Below are positions 28,780 to 36,510 of a stretch of 36,510 nucleotides of DNA, one piece after another. Where the stretch lies: contig CAMDRI010000041.1 of the NCBI GenBank assembly GCA_945906725.1, forward strand, positions 1-36,510. The letters run 5' to 3'. The notes under the pieces were generated by a model. That model was not told where the DNA came from, did no database searches, and saw only the letters and a list, made by a program, of their open reading frames with translations. The translations under genes were made by a program, and so were the position numbers. The first letter of the stretch is position 1. Each line of letters opens with the position of its first letter. The DNA comes from Candidatus Kuenenia stuttgartensis (GTDB lineage Bacteria; Planctomycetota; Planctomycetia; Planctomycetales; Planctomycetaceae).

Positions 28780-31700
28780 TTACGAGGCTGGTTCTTGCTG
28801 AAGCGTTCTGGAAGCCAAGATTGGCTCGTCAGTGTGAGCCACGTTGACAAGCGGCTTGGCGTCAGCGGTCAGCGACTGAGTTTCGGCAACAGTGGGCCGC
28901 GTCTGGACGAGGCTGTAGAGGGCCGCTTTCAACTCCATTGCCAAGCTGAACGACACCGGCACCAGGAACAACGTCAAGACCGTCGAAGCGATCAAACCGC
29001 CCAGCGTCACGCTGCCGAGACCGCGATAGAGTTCGCTGCCGGCTCCCGGGGAGACGACCAGTGGCAGCAAACCGAACAGGCCGATCAAGGCGGTCATGAA
29101 AATCGGGCGGATGCGCGTGCGGACACTTTCCAGAATCGCGGCGTGCGGGGCCATGGCGTCTTCGCGGATGTGGACGAGAGCTTGCTCGACGATCAGGATC
29201 GGGTTGTTGACGACCGTGCCGACCAGAATGATGAAGCCGACCATCGTCAACATGTCGAGCGGCTGCACGTGTCCCGCCGGTTTGAGAATCACGTTGAGAA
29301 GTTCGAGGCCGATGAAGCCACCCACCGCGCCCAGCGGCACGCTGAGCATGACGATGAACGGGTACAACCAGGACTCGAACAGCGCGGCCATCACCAGGTA
29401 GGTGAGGAGGATCGCCAGCACCAAATTCCAACGGATCGCCAGCCACGTCGTGCGCAGTTTGTCGGCGGTGCCCGACAGGCCGACTTGGTACAGACCGCGA
29501 AACGCCGGATCGTTTTCCAGCGGAGTGATGATCTCGGTTTGGATTTTCAGCATCGCGTCTTCGAGGGCCATCTCTCGCGGCGGACTGACTTGGATCGTGA
29601 TCGCTCGCTGTCTTTCGCGGCGGTTGATTTGTTCGGGGCCGCTGGAAAGTGTCAGATCCGCGACCGCACCCAGCGAAACAACTCGACCGGTTCGCGTGGA
29701 GATCGGCAGGCTTTCCAAATCTTGGGTGCGCTGTGCAGTATCTTCACGGCCGACGATCGACAGGTCGATCTTGTCGCCGCCGACGAAGTAGTCGGTCGCG
29801 TATGCTCCATCGACCAGAGCATCGACGGCGTAGCCAATCTCGTCGGCGGAGAGGTCGAGTTCCGCGGCTTGTTCCCAGCGCGGTTTGGCGTGGACTTCGG
29901 GACTGCTGAGATCCAAGCTGGGAATCGGCAGGACCTGAGCCTTGGGGATGAGTTCGCTGACTTGCCCCATGACTCGGCCACCGAAGTCGACCAGTTGCCG
30001 AATGTCGGGGCCGGTAATCTCGACGTCGATCGAGCGGCCAGAGGTCATTCCGCGCTCGAAGAGACTCAACTGCTTCACAATGGCAAAAGTGCCGGGAATG
30101 CCAGTGACGATCTCTTGCACCAAATTGACCAGCTTATGCCCTTGCAAGGGATCGACGGCGCGCACGCCTATGAACAACTGCCGTCCGCGAACGACGTAGA
30201 AAAAGTCCGAAATCATCGGGTGCGGCAAGTCTTTGTTCTTCGGATCGTCGAAGTCAATGTCCCAATACTGCCGAGCGGACTCTTCAATGCGATGCCCCAG
30301 CGTTTCCATGTGCTCCAGGTTGTACCCCGGCGGCGGCACGAGGATGCCAATCACGAGGTTGCGATTCCCGTTGGGCAGATATTCGACCTTCGGCATCAGG
30401 AGGTAGCTGACATAGATCGGCACTCCGACAAGTACCACCATCGCGACCAGCCGCACGGGCACGCTGCGCAACATCTTGGCGTTGAGTCCCACCACCGTGC
30501 GGACGAATGCGTCGCCAAATTTGTCGAGCAACGGCAATAGTCCAAAGACCGTGGCCAAAGCCTTGGGGATTCGTGAACGCTTCGTGGAATCCGCTTCGCC
30601 TCCGATCAGCCGGCTGGCGGCCGTGGGAATCAAGACCAACGCCACGAGCAGCGACAGCAACAGCGAGCAACTCACCGCCAACGCCAAGTCACGGAACAAC
30701 TGGCCGACTTGGTCTTGCACGAACAGTACCGGCAGGAACACCGCCAAGTTGGCCAGCGTCGAAGCGACGATCGCACCCCAAACTTCCTTGGTCCCTTTGA
30801 CGGTCGCCGTCAGAACATCCTGCCCTTCGCGGTGATGCCGGAAGATGCTCTCCATCACGACGATGAAGTTGTCGACCAACATGCCGACGGCGAACGAGAT
30901 GCCCGCCAGCGTCAACACGTTGAGCGTGCGGCCCAGGATGCCCAGCATCAAAAACATGCCGATCACGCTGGTCGCGATCGCCAGCAGCACCACCAGTGAC
31001 GAACGCAAGCTGCGCAGGAAGACCAACAGCACGATCAGCGTCAGTACGGCTCCTTGCAGGATGTCGTCGTTGACGACGTTGACCGCCGAGTGAATGTATT
31101 CGGTTTCGTCGTAGACCTGCGTCAATTCGAGACCGCGCTGCATGAGCACTGTCTCGTTGAGTTTTTTAATGGTGCTGCGCAGCCCCTCCATGACTTTCAG
31201 CACATTGCTGCCTGTCTCTCGCTGAGCGTTGATCGCGATGACCGACGTGCCGTAGCGATGCACGAGTCCGTCCGGTTTCTTGTAGCCGAGACGGACATGG
31301 GCGACGTCACGCACATAAACCGGATTGCCGTCGCGGCTGGCGATGATCATGTTGGCGACTTGCTGTTCGGTCTTGAATTGACCGAGCGTCCGAATGACGT
31401 ACCGCCGCTTGCCCTCCCAGAAGTCGCCGCCGGAAGTGTCCTTGTTTTGTTTGCGCAGAGCTTCACGCACGTCGCCGATCGTGAGTTGCCGAGCGGCGAG
31501 CAGGTGCGGATCGACGACGACCTGTAATTCCTCTTCCCGTCCGCCCATGACGTTGGCGTTCGACACGCCGTCCACACGTTCGAGTCGCGTTTCGATGAAG
31601 TCTCGGCAGAACCGCCGCAACTTCGTGACGTCCATGTCAGGCGGCAACAGGTCGCGGACTTCGGGATGCTTCTCGGCCAGTTCACGCATGCGAAAGATCG

Positions 31701-32232
31701 CCAGGCCGGGATTGTGTGCATGCTTCACCCTTTCGAGGTCTGTCTTCAATTCGGGATGCTTGACGATGGCCTCGTCGAGCTTTTCCTCCGAGGGTTTTTG
31801 CGGCGTGAGGATGAACCACGCAATGAAACGATCGGAAATGTTTGACGTAGCCACGACCGGCTGATCTGCGTTGATCGGGTACTCGCGGACTTGTTGCAGC
31901 CGCGTGCTGACGTTGAGCAGTGCATCGCTGGTCGGCGTGCCGATGGCGAACTCCAACGTGATTTGGCCGCGTGAGTCCATGCTTTCGGAAGACATCTTCT
32001 GCAAGCCTTCGACGCTTTGCAGTTGCTCCTCTTGCGCCTGGATGATTTCGCTCTCGACCTCTTGCGGACTGGCTCCTGGCCACATGGTCGTGACGGTGAT
32101 CGTCGGCACTTCGACTTCCGGCGTGAGCTGCATCGGCATCTTGTAGAGCGCAATCGTGCCGAACAACGCGACCAAAATCACGCCGACGGATACCTTCACG
32201 GGATTGCGAACGAACCACTCGATCATGTTCAT
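28780..32232 (-). CDS. RND efflux permease (AcrB/HAE1-like)
   Basis: The protein has 1150 residues from the ATG at 32232 (a second ATG is two codons later); 46 upstream in-frame codons are Arg-rich and lie in the leader. The N-terminus shows the first membrane helix (NPVKVSVGVILVALFGTIALY) and LTPEVEVPTITVTTMWPGAS, the classical RND opening. The proton-relay helix reads GMLVDNFIVVMESIFRH near residue 450, with one Asp where AcrB has two. The second half repeats the pattern (MLTMVGFIILVGTVVNNPIL; ALIGLFGLLPLVVSPGAGSE). An insert of about 60 charged residues (KPSEEKLDEAIVKHPELK and on) sits in the first porter region. It exports drugs, lipids or metals with proton force through the adaptor encoded upstream; no TolC gene is present. 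Confidence 0.93.
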   Translation of the reverse strand: MNMIEWFVRNPVKVSVGVILVALFGTIALYKMPMQLTPEVEVPTITVTTMWPGASPQEVESEIIQAQEEQLQSVEGLQKMSSESMDSRGQITLEFAIGTPTSDALLNVSTRLQQVREYPINADQPVVATSNISDRFIAWFILTPQKPSEEKLDEAIVKHPELKTDLERVKHAHNPGLAIFRMRELAEKHPEVRDLLPPDMDVTKLRRFCRDFIETRLERVDGVSNANVMGGREEELQVVVDPHLLAARQLTIGDVREALRKQNKDTSGGDFWEGKRRYVIRTLGQFKTEQQVANMIIASRDGNPVYVRDVAHVRLGYKKPDGLVHRYGTSVIAINAQRETGSNVLKVMEGLRSTIKKLNETVLMQRGLELTQVYDETEYIHSAVNVVNDDILQGAVLTLIVLLVFLRSLRSSLVVLLAIATSVIGMFLMLGILGRTLNVLTLAGISFAVGMLVDNFIVVMESIFRHHREGQDVLTATVKGTKEVWGAIVASTLANLAVFLPVLFVQDQVGQLFRDLALAVSCSLLLSLLVALVLIPTAASRLIGGEADSTKRSRIPKALATVFGLLPLLDKFGDAFVRTVVGLNAKMLRSVPVRLVAMVVLVGVPIYVSYLLMPKVEYLPNGNRNLVIGILVPPPGYNLEHMETLGHRIEESARQYWDIDFDDPKNKDLPHPMISDFFYVVRGRQLFIGVRAVDPLQGHKLVNLVQEIVTGIPGTFAIVKQLSLFERGMTSGRSIDVEITGPDIRQLVDFGGRVMGQVSELIPKAQVLPIPSLDLSSPEVHAKPRWEQAAELDLSADEIGYAVDALVDGAYATDYFVGGDKIDLSIVGREDTAQRTQDLESLPISTRTGRVVSLGAVADLTLSSGPEQINRRERQRAITIQVSPPREMALEDAMLKIQTEIITPLENDPAFRGLYQVGLSGTADKLRTTWLAIRWNLVLAILLTYLVMAALFESWLYPFIVMLSVPLGAVGGFIGLELLNVILKPAGHVQPLDMLTMVGFIILVGTVVNNPILIVEQALVHIREDAMAPHAAILESVRTRIRPIFMTALIGLFGLLPLVVSPGAGSELYRGLGSVTLGGLIASTVLTLFLVPVSFSLAMELKAALYSLVQTRPTVAETQSLTADAKPLVNVAHTDEPILASRTLQQEPAS

Positions 32233-32281
32233 GGAGCTGGATTCAGAGGAGCAGGGCGGGTTGTGGAGGCAAGGTCGAGTT

Positions 32282-33595
32282 TCACTCCGCCTGATTGGCG
32301 GTCGGCGAGGGTTCCTTCGGCGTTGTCGATTTCTTGCTGGGCGGTTGAATCTCGATCTCCGCGCCGGCACGGAGTCGCTCGTTGCCTTCGACGACGACCC
32401 TGTCTTTCGCTTTCAAGTCGCCGCGGACTTCGATCAAGGAATTGACCGCGATGCCAAGCTGCACGGACACCGGACGCACCGTGGTCTTCTTGGTTTTTTC
32501 ATCGGGTGTGACGACAAAGACCACCGGCTGCGGGCCGCCGAGCACCAGCGAGTCTTTCGGCACGAGCAACACATGACTCTTCTGATCAACCGGCAGTTCG
32601 ACTTTTGCGAACATGCCCGGCTTGAGCAGCGGCGTCTCGTCGGATTGCCACTGGTTCTTCAATTCGATGCGGACCGGGAAGGTCCGCGATTTGACGTCAC
32701 CCTTCGGAACGATGGCGATCACGGTGCCGACAAACGTTTGCGACGGCAACGCCTCGATGTCGATGCGAGCCGATGTGCCAAGAGTCAGCCGCGGGATGTA
32801 CGATTCCTGCACTGCGACACGGATTTCGATCGGATCGACTTCGATCACTTCCACAACCAGCTTTCCCGATTCGATCCATTGGCCTTCTTCGGTGTGCTCG
32901 GCCACGACGAAACCGGTGAACGGGGACTTGATCGTGTGCTTCTCCAAAATGTCGAGCAGTCGATTGACCTCTTCTTCCGTCGCCTCGGCGCGTGCCTCGG
33001 CCTGTGCGATTCGTTCCGGGCGAGGACCGGCGATGACCAAGTCGTACGCGGCTTTCGCGGCGAGGTGCATCGCGGTCGCGGTCTCGAACACAGATTCCAT
33101 CTCGTCGATTTCTTCTCGCGTGGCAGCGTTACGTTCGATCAACCCTTTAACCCGCGCGTGTTTCGTTTGTGCCAGCTTCATCGCAGCGCTGGCGGCCTGC
33201 ATGCGAGCTTCCGATTCGCTGCGCTCTTCTTTTCTCGCGCCGTTCTTCAGTTCAAGCAACTCGTGCTTTCGCAGTTCGTGTTCCGCTGTGGCGGCGGCGA
33301 TTTGGATTTCGACGTTTCGCGTCAGCAGTTTTGCCAGAGGCTGTCCTTTGGTGACTCGATCTCCCTCGTTGACCAGAAGCGAAGTCACGCGGCCGGAGAC
33401 TGCGCTGCCGATGAAACTCTGCCGACGAGCCTCGACCGTACCGACAAACGTTCGGCCGGCCGAGAGGTCACGCTCGACGACCTCTGCGACCGTGACTTTG
33501 GCCGGTCCCGTCTGAGCGAATGCCAAACCTGACCAGAAAGTCGAGGCGATCAAAGCGAGGCCGGCGATCGAGAATCGGATCCGATGAAAGTGCAT
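32282..33595 (-). CDS. RND efflux periplasmic adaptor (membrane fusion protein)
   Basis: The protein has 437 residues. A signal peptide (FSIAGLALIASTFWSGLAFA, then QTG) is followed by the barrel-sandwich start (FVGTVEARRQSFIGSAVSGR, VTSLLVNEGDRVTKGQPLAK). A long alpha hairpin (about 100-215, rich in Glu, Lys and Ala) comes next, then the lipoyl-like return (TIKSPFTGFVVAEHTEEGQW) and a beta-barrel (ARIDIEALPSQTFVGTVIAI, KPGMFAKVELPV). The C-terminal tail is Lys/Pro/Thr-rich. It links the RND pump to an outer-membrane channel in the periplasm. The permease start lies 49 bp downstream on the same strand, so the genes are co-transcribed. Confidence 0.93.
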   Translation of the reverse strand: MHFHRIRFSIAGLALIASTFWSGLAFAQTGPAKVTVAEVVERDLSAGRTFVGTVEARRQSFIGSAVSGRVTSLLVNEGDRVTKGQPLAKLLTRNVEIQIAAATAEHELRKHELLELKNGARKEERSESEARMQAASAAMKLAQTKHARVKGLIERNAATREEIDEMESVFETATAMHLAAKAAYDLVIAGPRPERIAQAEARAEATEEEVNRLLDILEKHTIKSPFTGFVVAEHTEEGQWIESGKLVVEVIEVDPIEIRVAVQESYIPRLTLGTSARIDIEALPSQTFVGTVIAIVPKGDVKSRTFPVRIELKNQWQSDETPLLKPGMFAKVELPVDQKSHVLLVPKDSLVLGGPQPVVFVVTPDEKTKKTTVRPVSVQLGIAVNSLIEVRGDLKAKDRVVVEGNERLRAGAEIEIQPPSKKSTTPKEPSPTANQAE

Positions 33596-33637
33596 GTCCG
33601 AATTTCAAAACGGGGTGGGTGAGGCGAGATCGCTGGG

Positions 33638-34050
33638 TCAGGCAAGCCTCGAATTGGCGGGGACGAGCAGTCTATCGCAGTCCACGGACACAACGACAGG
33701 CAAAGCCTTGCTTGCCAGCAGACCGTTTCGTCGCGCGATGGTCAGCAGGTCATCCATCTCGCCCGGCAGCCCGCGACGTGCGAGATCAAGACCGCTCGCG
33801 TTTGTTCGTTGATCGCGGAGACCAGCAACTCGGGGCTGAGGTGCAGTCCACGTTCGGTGACATCGACAAGCCTCGGCACGGCTCCCGCTGCTCGCACCAG
33901 TTCGGCGGCGGCGACGGGGGCGGCCGGACTCATGATGACTTCATCGTCAGACGACTCACCGAGATGAACGAGGTTCCCCCGATATGTGAGGGGCTGAGCT
34001 ACGGCAAAACGCATTCCTTCGCCATGTACGCGACTCAACACATCGATCAT
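33638..34050 (-). pseudogene. DegT/DnrJ/EryC1-type aminotransferase fragment, frameshifted
   Basis: The frame starting at 34050 contains DDEVIMSPAAPVAAAELVRA, then GAVPRLVDVTERGLHLSPEL and INEQTRAVLISHVAG. These match the segment of PLP-dependent sugar aminotransferases that runs from the GDEVI motif through the D-E...T.AI...H..G strand. Right after SHVAG the sense passes to another frame near 33768-33775, where LPGEMDDLLTIARRNG continues the family pattern to a TGA at 33638. The first frame stops at 33742. The N-terminal substrate part and the catalytic Lys region are absent. It is therefore a broken fragment; the intact enzyme would act in sugar-nucleotide modification. Confidence 0.72.
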
Positions 34051-34301
34051 CGCTTGCTGGTTATATCGATTAGTTCGGTTGCACCGACTCCCCGTCGTAG
34101 TGGCTAATCGTTATTGGGTTTGTTCGACAACAGATGGTTCAAATTCAGTTTTGGGAGACTTTTCCCAGCCAAGTATGTCAACGACGACAAGCGAAATGTT
34201 GGAGTGTTTTGTTCAATGAACGAGTCACTTCTCGTTCACGAGCAATGACAGCGTGTGGACTGGAGTTGCAAGGACGTCGCATTCTCGGAGACGCATTGAG
34301 G
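34051..34301. other. Intergenic stretch, less GC-rich than its neighbours
   Basis: I see no gene, hairpin terminator or repeat worth naming. The base composition is lower in GC than the flanks, with short A/T runs near 34110-34150, and it may carry promoter sequence for the leftward pseudogene remnant. Confidence 0.3.
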
Positions 34302-35132
34302 TCACGGTCGGAACCGCGTCAGATCGATCACGGGAGTGTCGGGATACGAAGGCATTGACCAGGTTTGCTCCGAGATCGCGGCAGGATTGACTTCGATGTT
34401 GCCGATCCGCAGCGTCAGATCGACCCCAGAAGCGGGCCAGTGCAGATCGACGCGATGCGGCATTCGGACGCCGCTCGGCTCACGCTGGTAGTTCCCAAGT
34501 GTGGCGCGAGCAATCAAACGGCCCGAGGGTTCTTGCAACGAATGCTCCAAAATGACGCCTTGACGGGCGTCGACCAGCATTGTCCGCTGCACACGCTGGC
34601 CTTGCGGCGTGACCTGATCTGCCACGAACAGGACACGACGCGGCTGGCTGCCCGGTTGTTCGTGCATCTGAAAATCCGCCTCGGCAAACGGGACGACGCC
34701 GAGAGTCTCAATCAGCCAATCGGGCTGAAAAGGGACTGGCCCCATCGGACGGCCATCCGCCACGTCGTCGTACGACGCCGTCAAAATGCCGTGCGGCTCG
34801 CCCCGTTTCATCCAAAACCAGAACCGCTCCGGATTCGAGCCGAGGTCCACTTCGTCCGCCACTAACGAGCGCACGATCAGTCGTAATTTACGCGGACTCT
34901 CCACGGCCAACACGGCTGAAAGCGGAGGCATATTTCGAGTCGTGATTTTTACATCGGTCGAACGCCAGGCATACAACTTGGTGACGTTGTCATTGAGCAC
35001 GTTGACGATGTCTTCCGACGTCGCCTCTGGCGAGAGGACACAAGGTTCCGGGGCGGCTCGCCGGCTGTAGGCCATCCAATGCCGCATCGACGAACAGCCC
35101 GGCAGCGTCAACCACCACGTCGCCGCCGCCAA
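34302..35132 (-). CDS. LolA-like lipoprotein of a planctomycete-type family
   Basis: The frame gives 276 residues from a TTG at 35132. The first residues contain a lipobox (WWLTLPGCSS), but the hydrophobic stretch CFFWLAAATWWLTL extends upstream of the TTG, with TRTRSPAPS as a plausible basic start region. The real start therefore probably lies between 35140 and 35260 at an unusual codon. The body has the beta-sandwich pattern of LolA/LppX-like carriers: LRLIVRSLVADEVDLGSNPE, FWFWMKRGEPHG, VVPFAEADFQ, MLVDARQGVILEHSL, MPHRVDLHWP, WSMPSYPDTPVIDLTRF. I recall this family, with FWFW and a closing WxMPSYPG motif, as widespread in planctomycetes and of unknown role. It is probably anchored to a membrane facing the periplasm. 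Confidence 0.75.
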   Translation of the reverse strand: MAAATWWLTLPGCSSMRHWMAYSRRAAPEPCVLSPEATSEDIVNVLNDNVTKLYAWRSTDVKITTRNMPPLSAVLAVESPRKLRLIVRSLVADEVDLGSNPERFWFWMKRGEPHGILTASYDDVADGRPMGPVPFQPDWLIETLGVVPFAEADFQMHEQPGSQPRRVLFVADQVTPQGQRVQRTMLVDARQGVILEHSLQEPSGRLIARATLGNYQREPSGVRMPHRVDLHWPASGVDLTLRIGNIEVNPAAISEQTWSMPSYPDTPVIDLTRFRP

Positions 35133-35267
35133 CCAAAAAAAGCACAGCGACGGGGCAGGGGAGCGTGTCCGTGTGACGTTGTTCGAGGTCAGTTTGTCGA
35201 GGTGTGTCAGGTCGATGCTCTCGTCCTTGAGGCGTCTCGTGGAATCGTCGTGGTCGCTTGCGAATAT

Positions 35268-35741
35268 CTATGTGCCAAATACGGCGTTTTGCAATTCCTG
35301 AACTTCCGTGTCATCGAGTAGCTGATCGGGAACCAGAAATGTCCCTTCGCCTCGCGTGCCAGTCACTTCGAGGAATTCTTGATCGTCGACGGTCTTCGTT
35401 CCGTCGAGCCGCAAGCGACGCCGTTGAAGCAACAACAACGCGAGCACATATCGAAACTTGTCTTGCGACGGACTCGCCTCTTCATTGAGTTGCTCGAATT
35501 GTCGCATCAAGTCTTCGACGTCGAGCGACTTCTTCGCACTGGTGGTTGCTTCGGGAACTTCGCAACGCCAGTGAGCGACCAGTCCGGCTGGTGGCGGCGC
35601 CCAGCCTGCCTCGGAATAGTCAAGACGCAACAACTCGCCAGCTCTCTCAAGCAAGACGGAGTGGCACAGACTGCCGGGTACGAGTTCTTCGCCCGTCCCT
35701 GAGCAAGTTCGACTGACGGATTTGACGTTGTAATCTTGCAC
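35268..35741 (-). CDS. Conserved protein of unknown function, upstream partner of the lipoprotein gene
   Basis: The GTG at 35741 is preceded by GGGAGGAAGG with 8-nt spacing, giving 157 residues; the longer frame to 35987 has no such site. An early Cys pattern (SRTCSGTGEELVPGSLCHSV) looks like a small zinc- or disulfide-bearing turn. It is followed by GLVAHWRCEVPE and helices (EDLMRQFEQLNEEASPSQ, FRYVLALLLLQRRRLRLD), ending in a strand motif (GTFLVPDQLLDDTEVQEL). I recall similar proteins beside the LolA-like lipoprotein in other planctomycetes, with a conserved FRYVLALLL helix, but no function is known. The stop codon is followed in the same frame by the open frame of the lipoprotein gene. 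Confidence 0.7.
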   Translation of the reverse strand: MQDYNVKSVSRTCSGTGEELVPGSLCHSVLLERAGELLRLDYSEAGWAPPPAGLVAHWRCEVPEATTSAKKSLDVEDLMRQFEQLNEEASPSQDKFRYVLALLLLQRRRLRLDGTKTVDDQEFLEVTGTRGEGTFLVPDQLLDDTEVQELQNAVFGT

Positions 35742-36491
35742 GCCCCCTTCCTCCCTGAAAAGGCTACGAAATCTAGTCCTCGATGAATGCTGCCACAAGA
35801 CGAATACAGGCGCGACTATGACGACGCTCCACAACGCATTTTCGACAGACTCAACGCCAACCGAATCGTTGGAGAGAGGCATCGGCTGTCGTTGCCGGAG
35901 CACAGCGCCGAACCCGCGTCGCAGGTGAGGTTCCCCTGCGACACGCACTCGCGCCGACTCGCCTGATCGGAGGTGCTTTGGAGGCATGACTCGCGTGATC
36001 CGAAGCGATCATGGCGAAACTCCAAAACAGATGCAGCTTGCCTATCTTCAAGTGTTTTGTCTCACCAATGCCGATTCATTGCCGTCAAAGTCGCATGTAA
36101 ATTAACTACCCGACAAGAGTGCTGCGACTAGCCGCAAAATCAACGTAAGTCTTTTGCAATTTGAGGACTTGAGAAGTTCAAGGGGCCGTTTCGAAGTTGC
36201 CGATTTAGAGCACTAGACCTGTCATCTCCGATTGTGAGGCGTCTACCTGCAAACGCCTCTGCGTGGCCCCGTAATTTCGGAGTTGGCAAGGACTCTGAGT
36301 CTGTGGTGCGTTTTTGAATTCTGTCACCACGGCCCGGCCGGTGGGAACACGGATCCGCTGAGAAGATCGCGACGCGCGTCGCGGGCGGTTTCCAACTTCT
36401 CTTCGGTGTCCGAAAAACCGCCTGTTCGCCCCCCTGGCACCATCGGCGGTCCGTGTTTGACATTAGTCCCAAGGGAAGGAGACGCTGCGTT
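35742..36491. promoter_or_regulatory. 750-bp divergent intergenic region
   Basis: No gene is supported; the minus-strand frames here have no ribosome binding site or domain. The region separates the leftward pair from a rightward gene, so promoters in both directions are expected. A perfect 16-bp palindrome CGCGACGCGCGTCGCG lies at 36368-36383, 109 bp before the next start, and could be an operator. TTGACA occurs at about 36457, without a matching -10 at normal spacing. Confidence 0.35.
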
Positions 36492-36510
36492 ATGAACTGG
36501 ATCAAGACTT
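36492..36510 (+). CDS. Start of a gene running off the window (partial)
   Basis: An ATG is preceded by GGAAGGAGA at about 9-nt spacing, one of the best ribosome binding sites in the window. Six codons are visible (MNWIKT). The product cannot be identified. Confidence 0.45.

Noticed and set aside
28795-33532. Long plus-strand frames opposite the RND permease and adaptor
   Set aside because: The opposite-strand proteins are unmistakable RND components; these frames are shadows rich in Arg, Asp, His and Gln.
36368-36383. The 16-bp palindrome as a replication origin element
   Set aside because: There are no DnaA boxes, AT-rich unwinding region or replication genes nearby; an operator or chance palindrome is simpler.

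Overview
The window looks like a chromosomal segment of a planctomycete. The grounds are high GC, long shadow frames, PQQ-like propeller, bestrophin-like and hydantoinase genes, a glycine-rich membrane protein beside an RND pump, and several dispersed palindromic repeats that I recall from planctomycete genomes. Some of these repeats sit in frame inside genes. No rRNA, intact tRNA or CRISPR array is visible.

Layout. (1) 1-1101: end of a type I restriction-modification locus, with the last 81 codons of hsdS overlapping a PD-(D/E)XK-like accessory gene. (2) 1434-10234: an integrative element of about 8.8 kb. Its left end is the 3' half of a tRNA-Glu gene, inside which the tyrosine integrase gene stops. 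The early module on the minus strand runs small orphan genes, a DnaB_N/RepA-type helicase fusion, zinc-ribbon protein, AlpA-like excisionase, Xre-like regulator and integrase. Cargo near the right end includes a zinc-finger protein, a BamE-like lipoprotein with a coiled coil, and a secreted protein with 17-residue SIFN-type repeats. The right end is a 19-bp copy of the tRNA core that lies in the reading frame of the neighbouring hydantoinase gene.

(3) 9987-16642, minus strand: PHP-domain phosphoesterase, bestrophin-like channel, and a fused HyuA-HyuB hydantoinase/5-oxoprolinase whose body carries three repeat-derived in-frame segments and whose C-terminus runs into the element remnant. (4) 16824-21338, plus strand: DUF4259 protein, acylphosphatase, ABC-2 permease, an ABC exporter-like protein with a thoroughly degenerate nucleotide-binding domain, and a ppGpp-hydrolase-like HD protein translationally coupled to it.

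(5) 21551-25471, plus strand: three-subunit molybdenum hydroxylase (Tat-exported 2Fe-2S subunit, molybdopterin subunit, FAD subunit with an in-frame repeat insertion), ending at a clear terminator. (6) 25632-28665: a nucleotidyltransferase pseudogene with two internal stops, a long palindromic repeat, a secreted PQQ-like propeller protein, a convergent GNAT acetyltransferase and the glycine-rich membrane protein. (7) 28780-33595, minus strand: RND pump and its adaptor. (8) 33638-36510: a frameshifted DegT-type aminotransferase fragment, a LolA-like lipoprotein and partner gene that I recall as conserved in planctomycetes, a 750-bp divergent intergenic region, and the first codons of a further gene.

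The most interesting themes are coding sequence that has absorbed mobile palindromes in frame, a metabolic gene fused to an element's attachment core, and an ABC exporter that appears to have lost ATP binding. All functional calls come from motifs and remembered families; no search was run.
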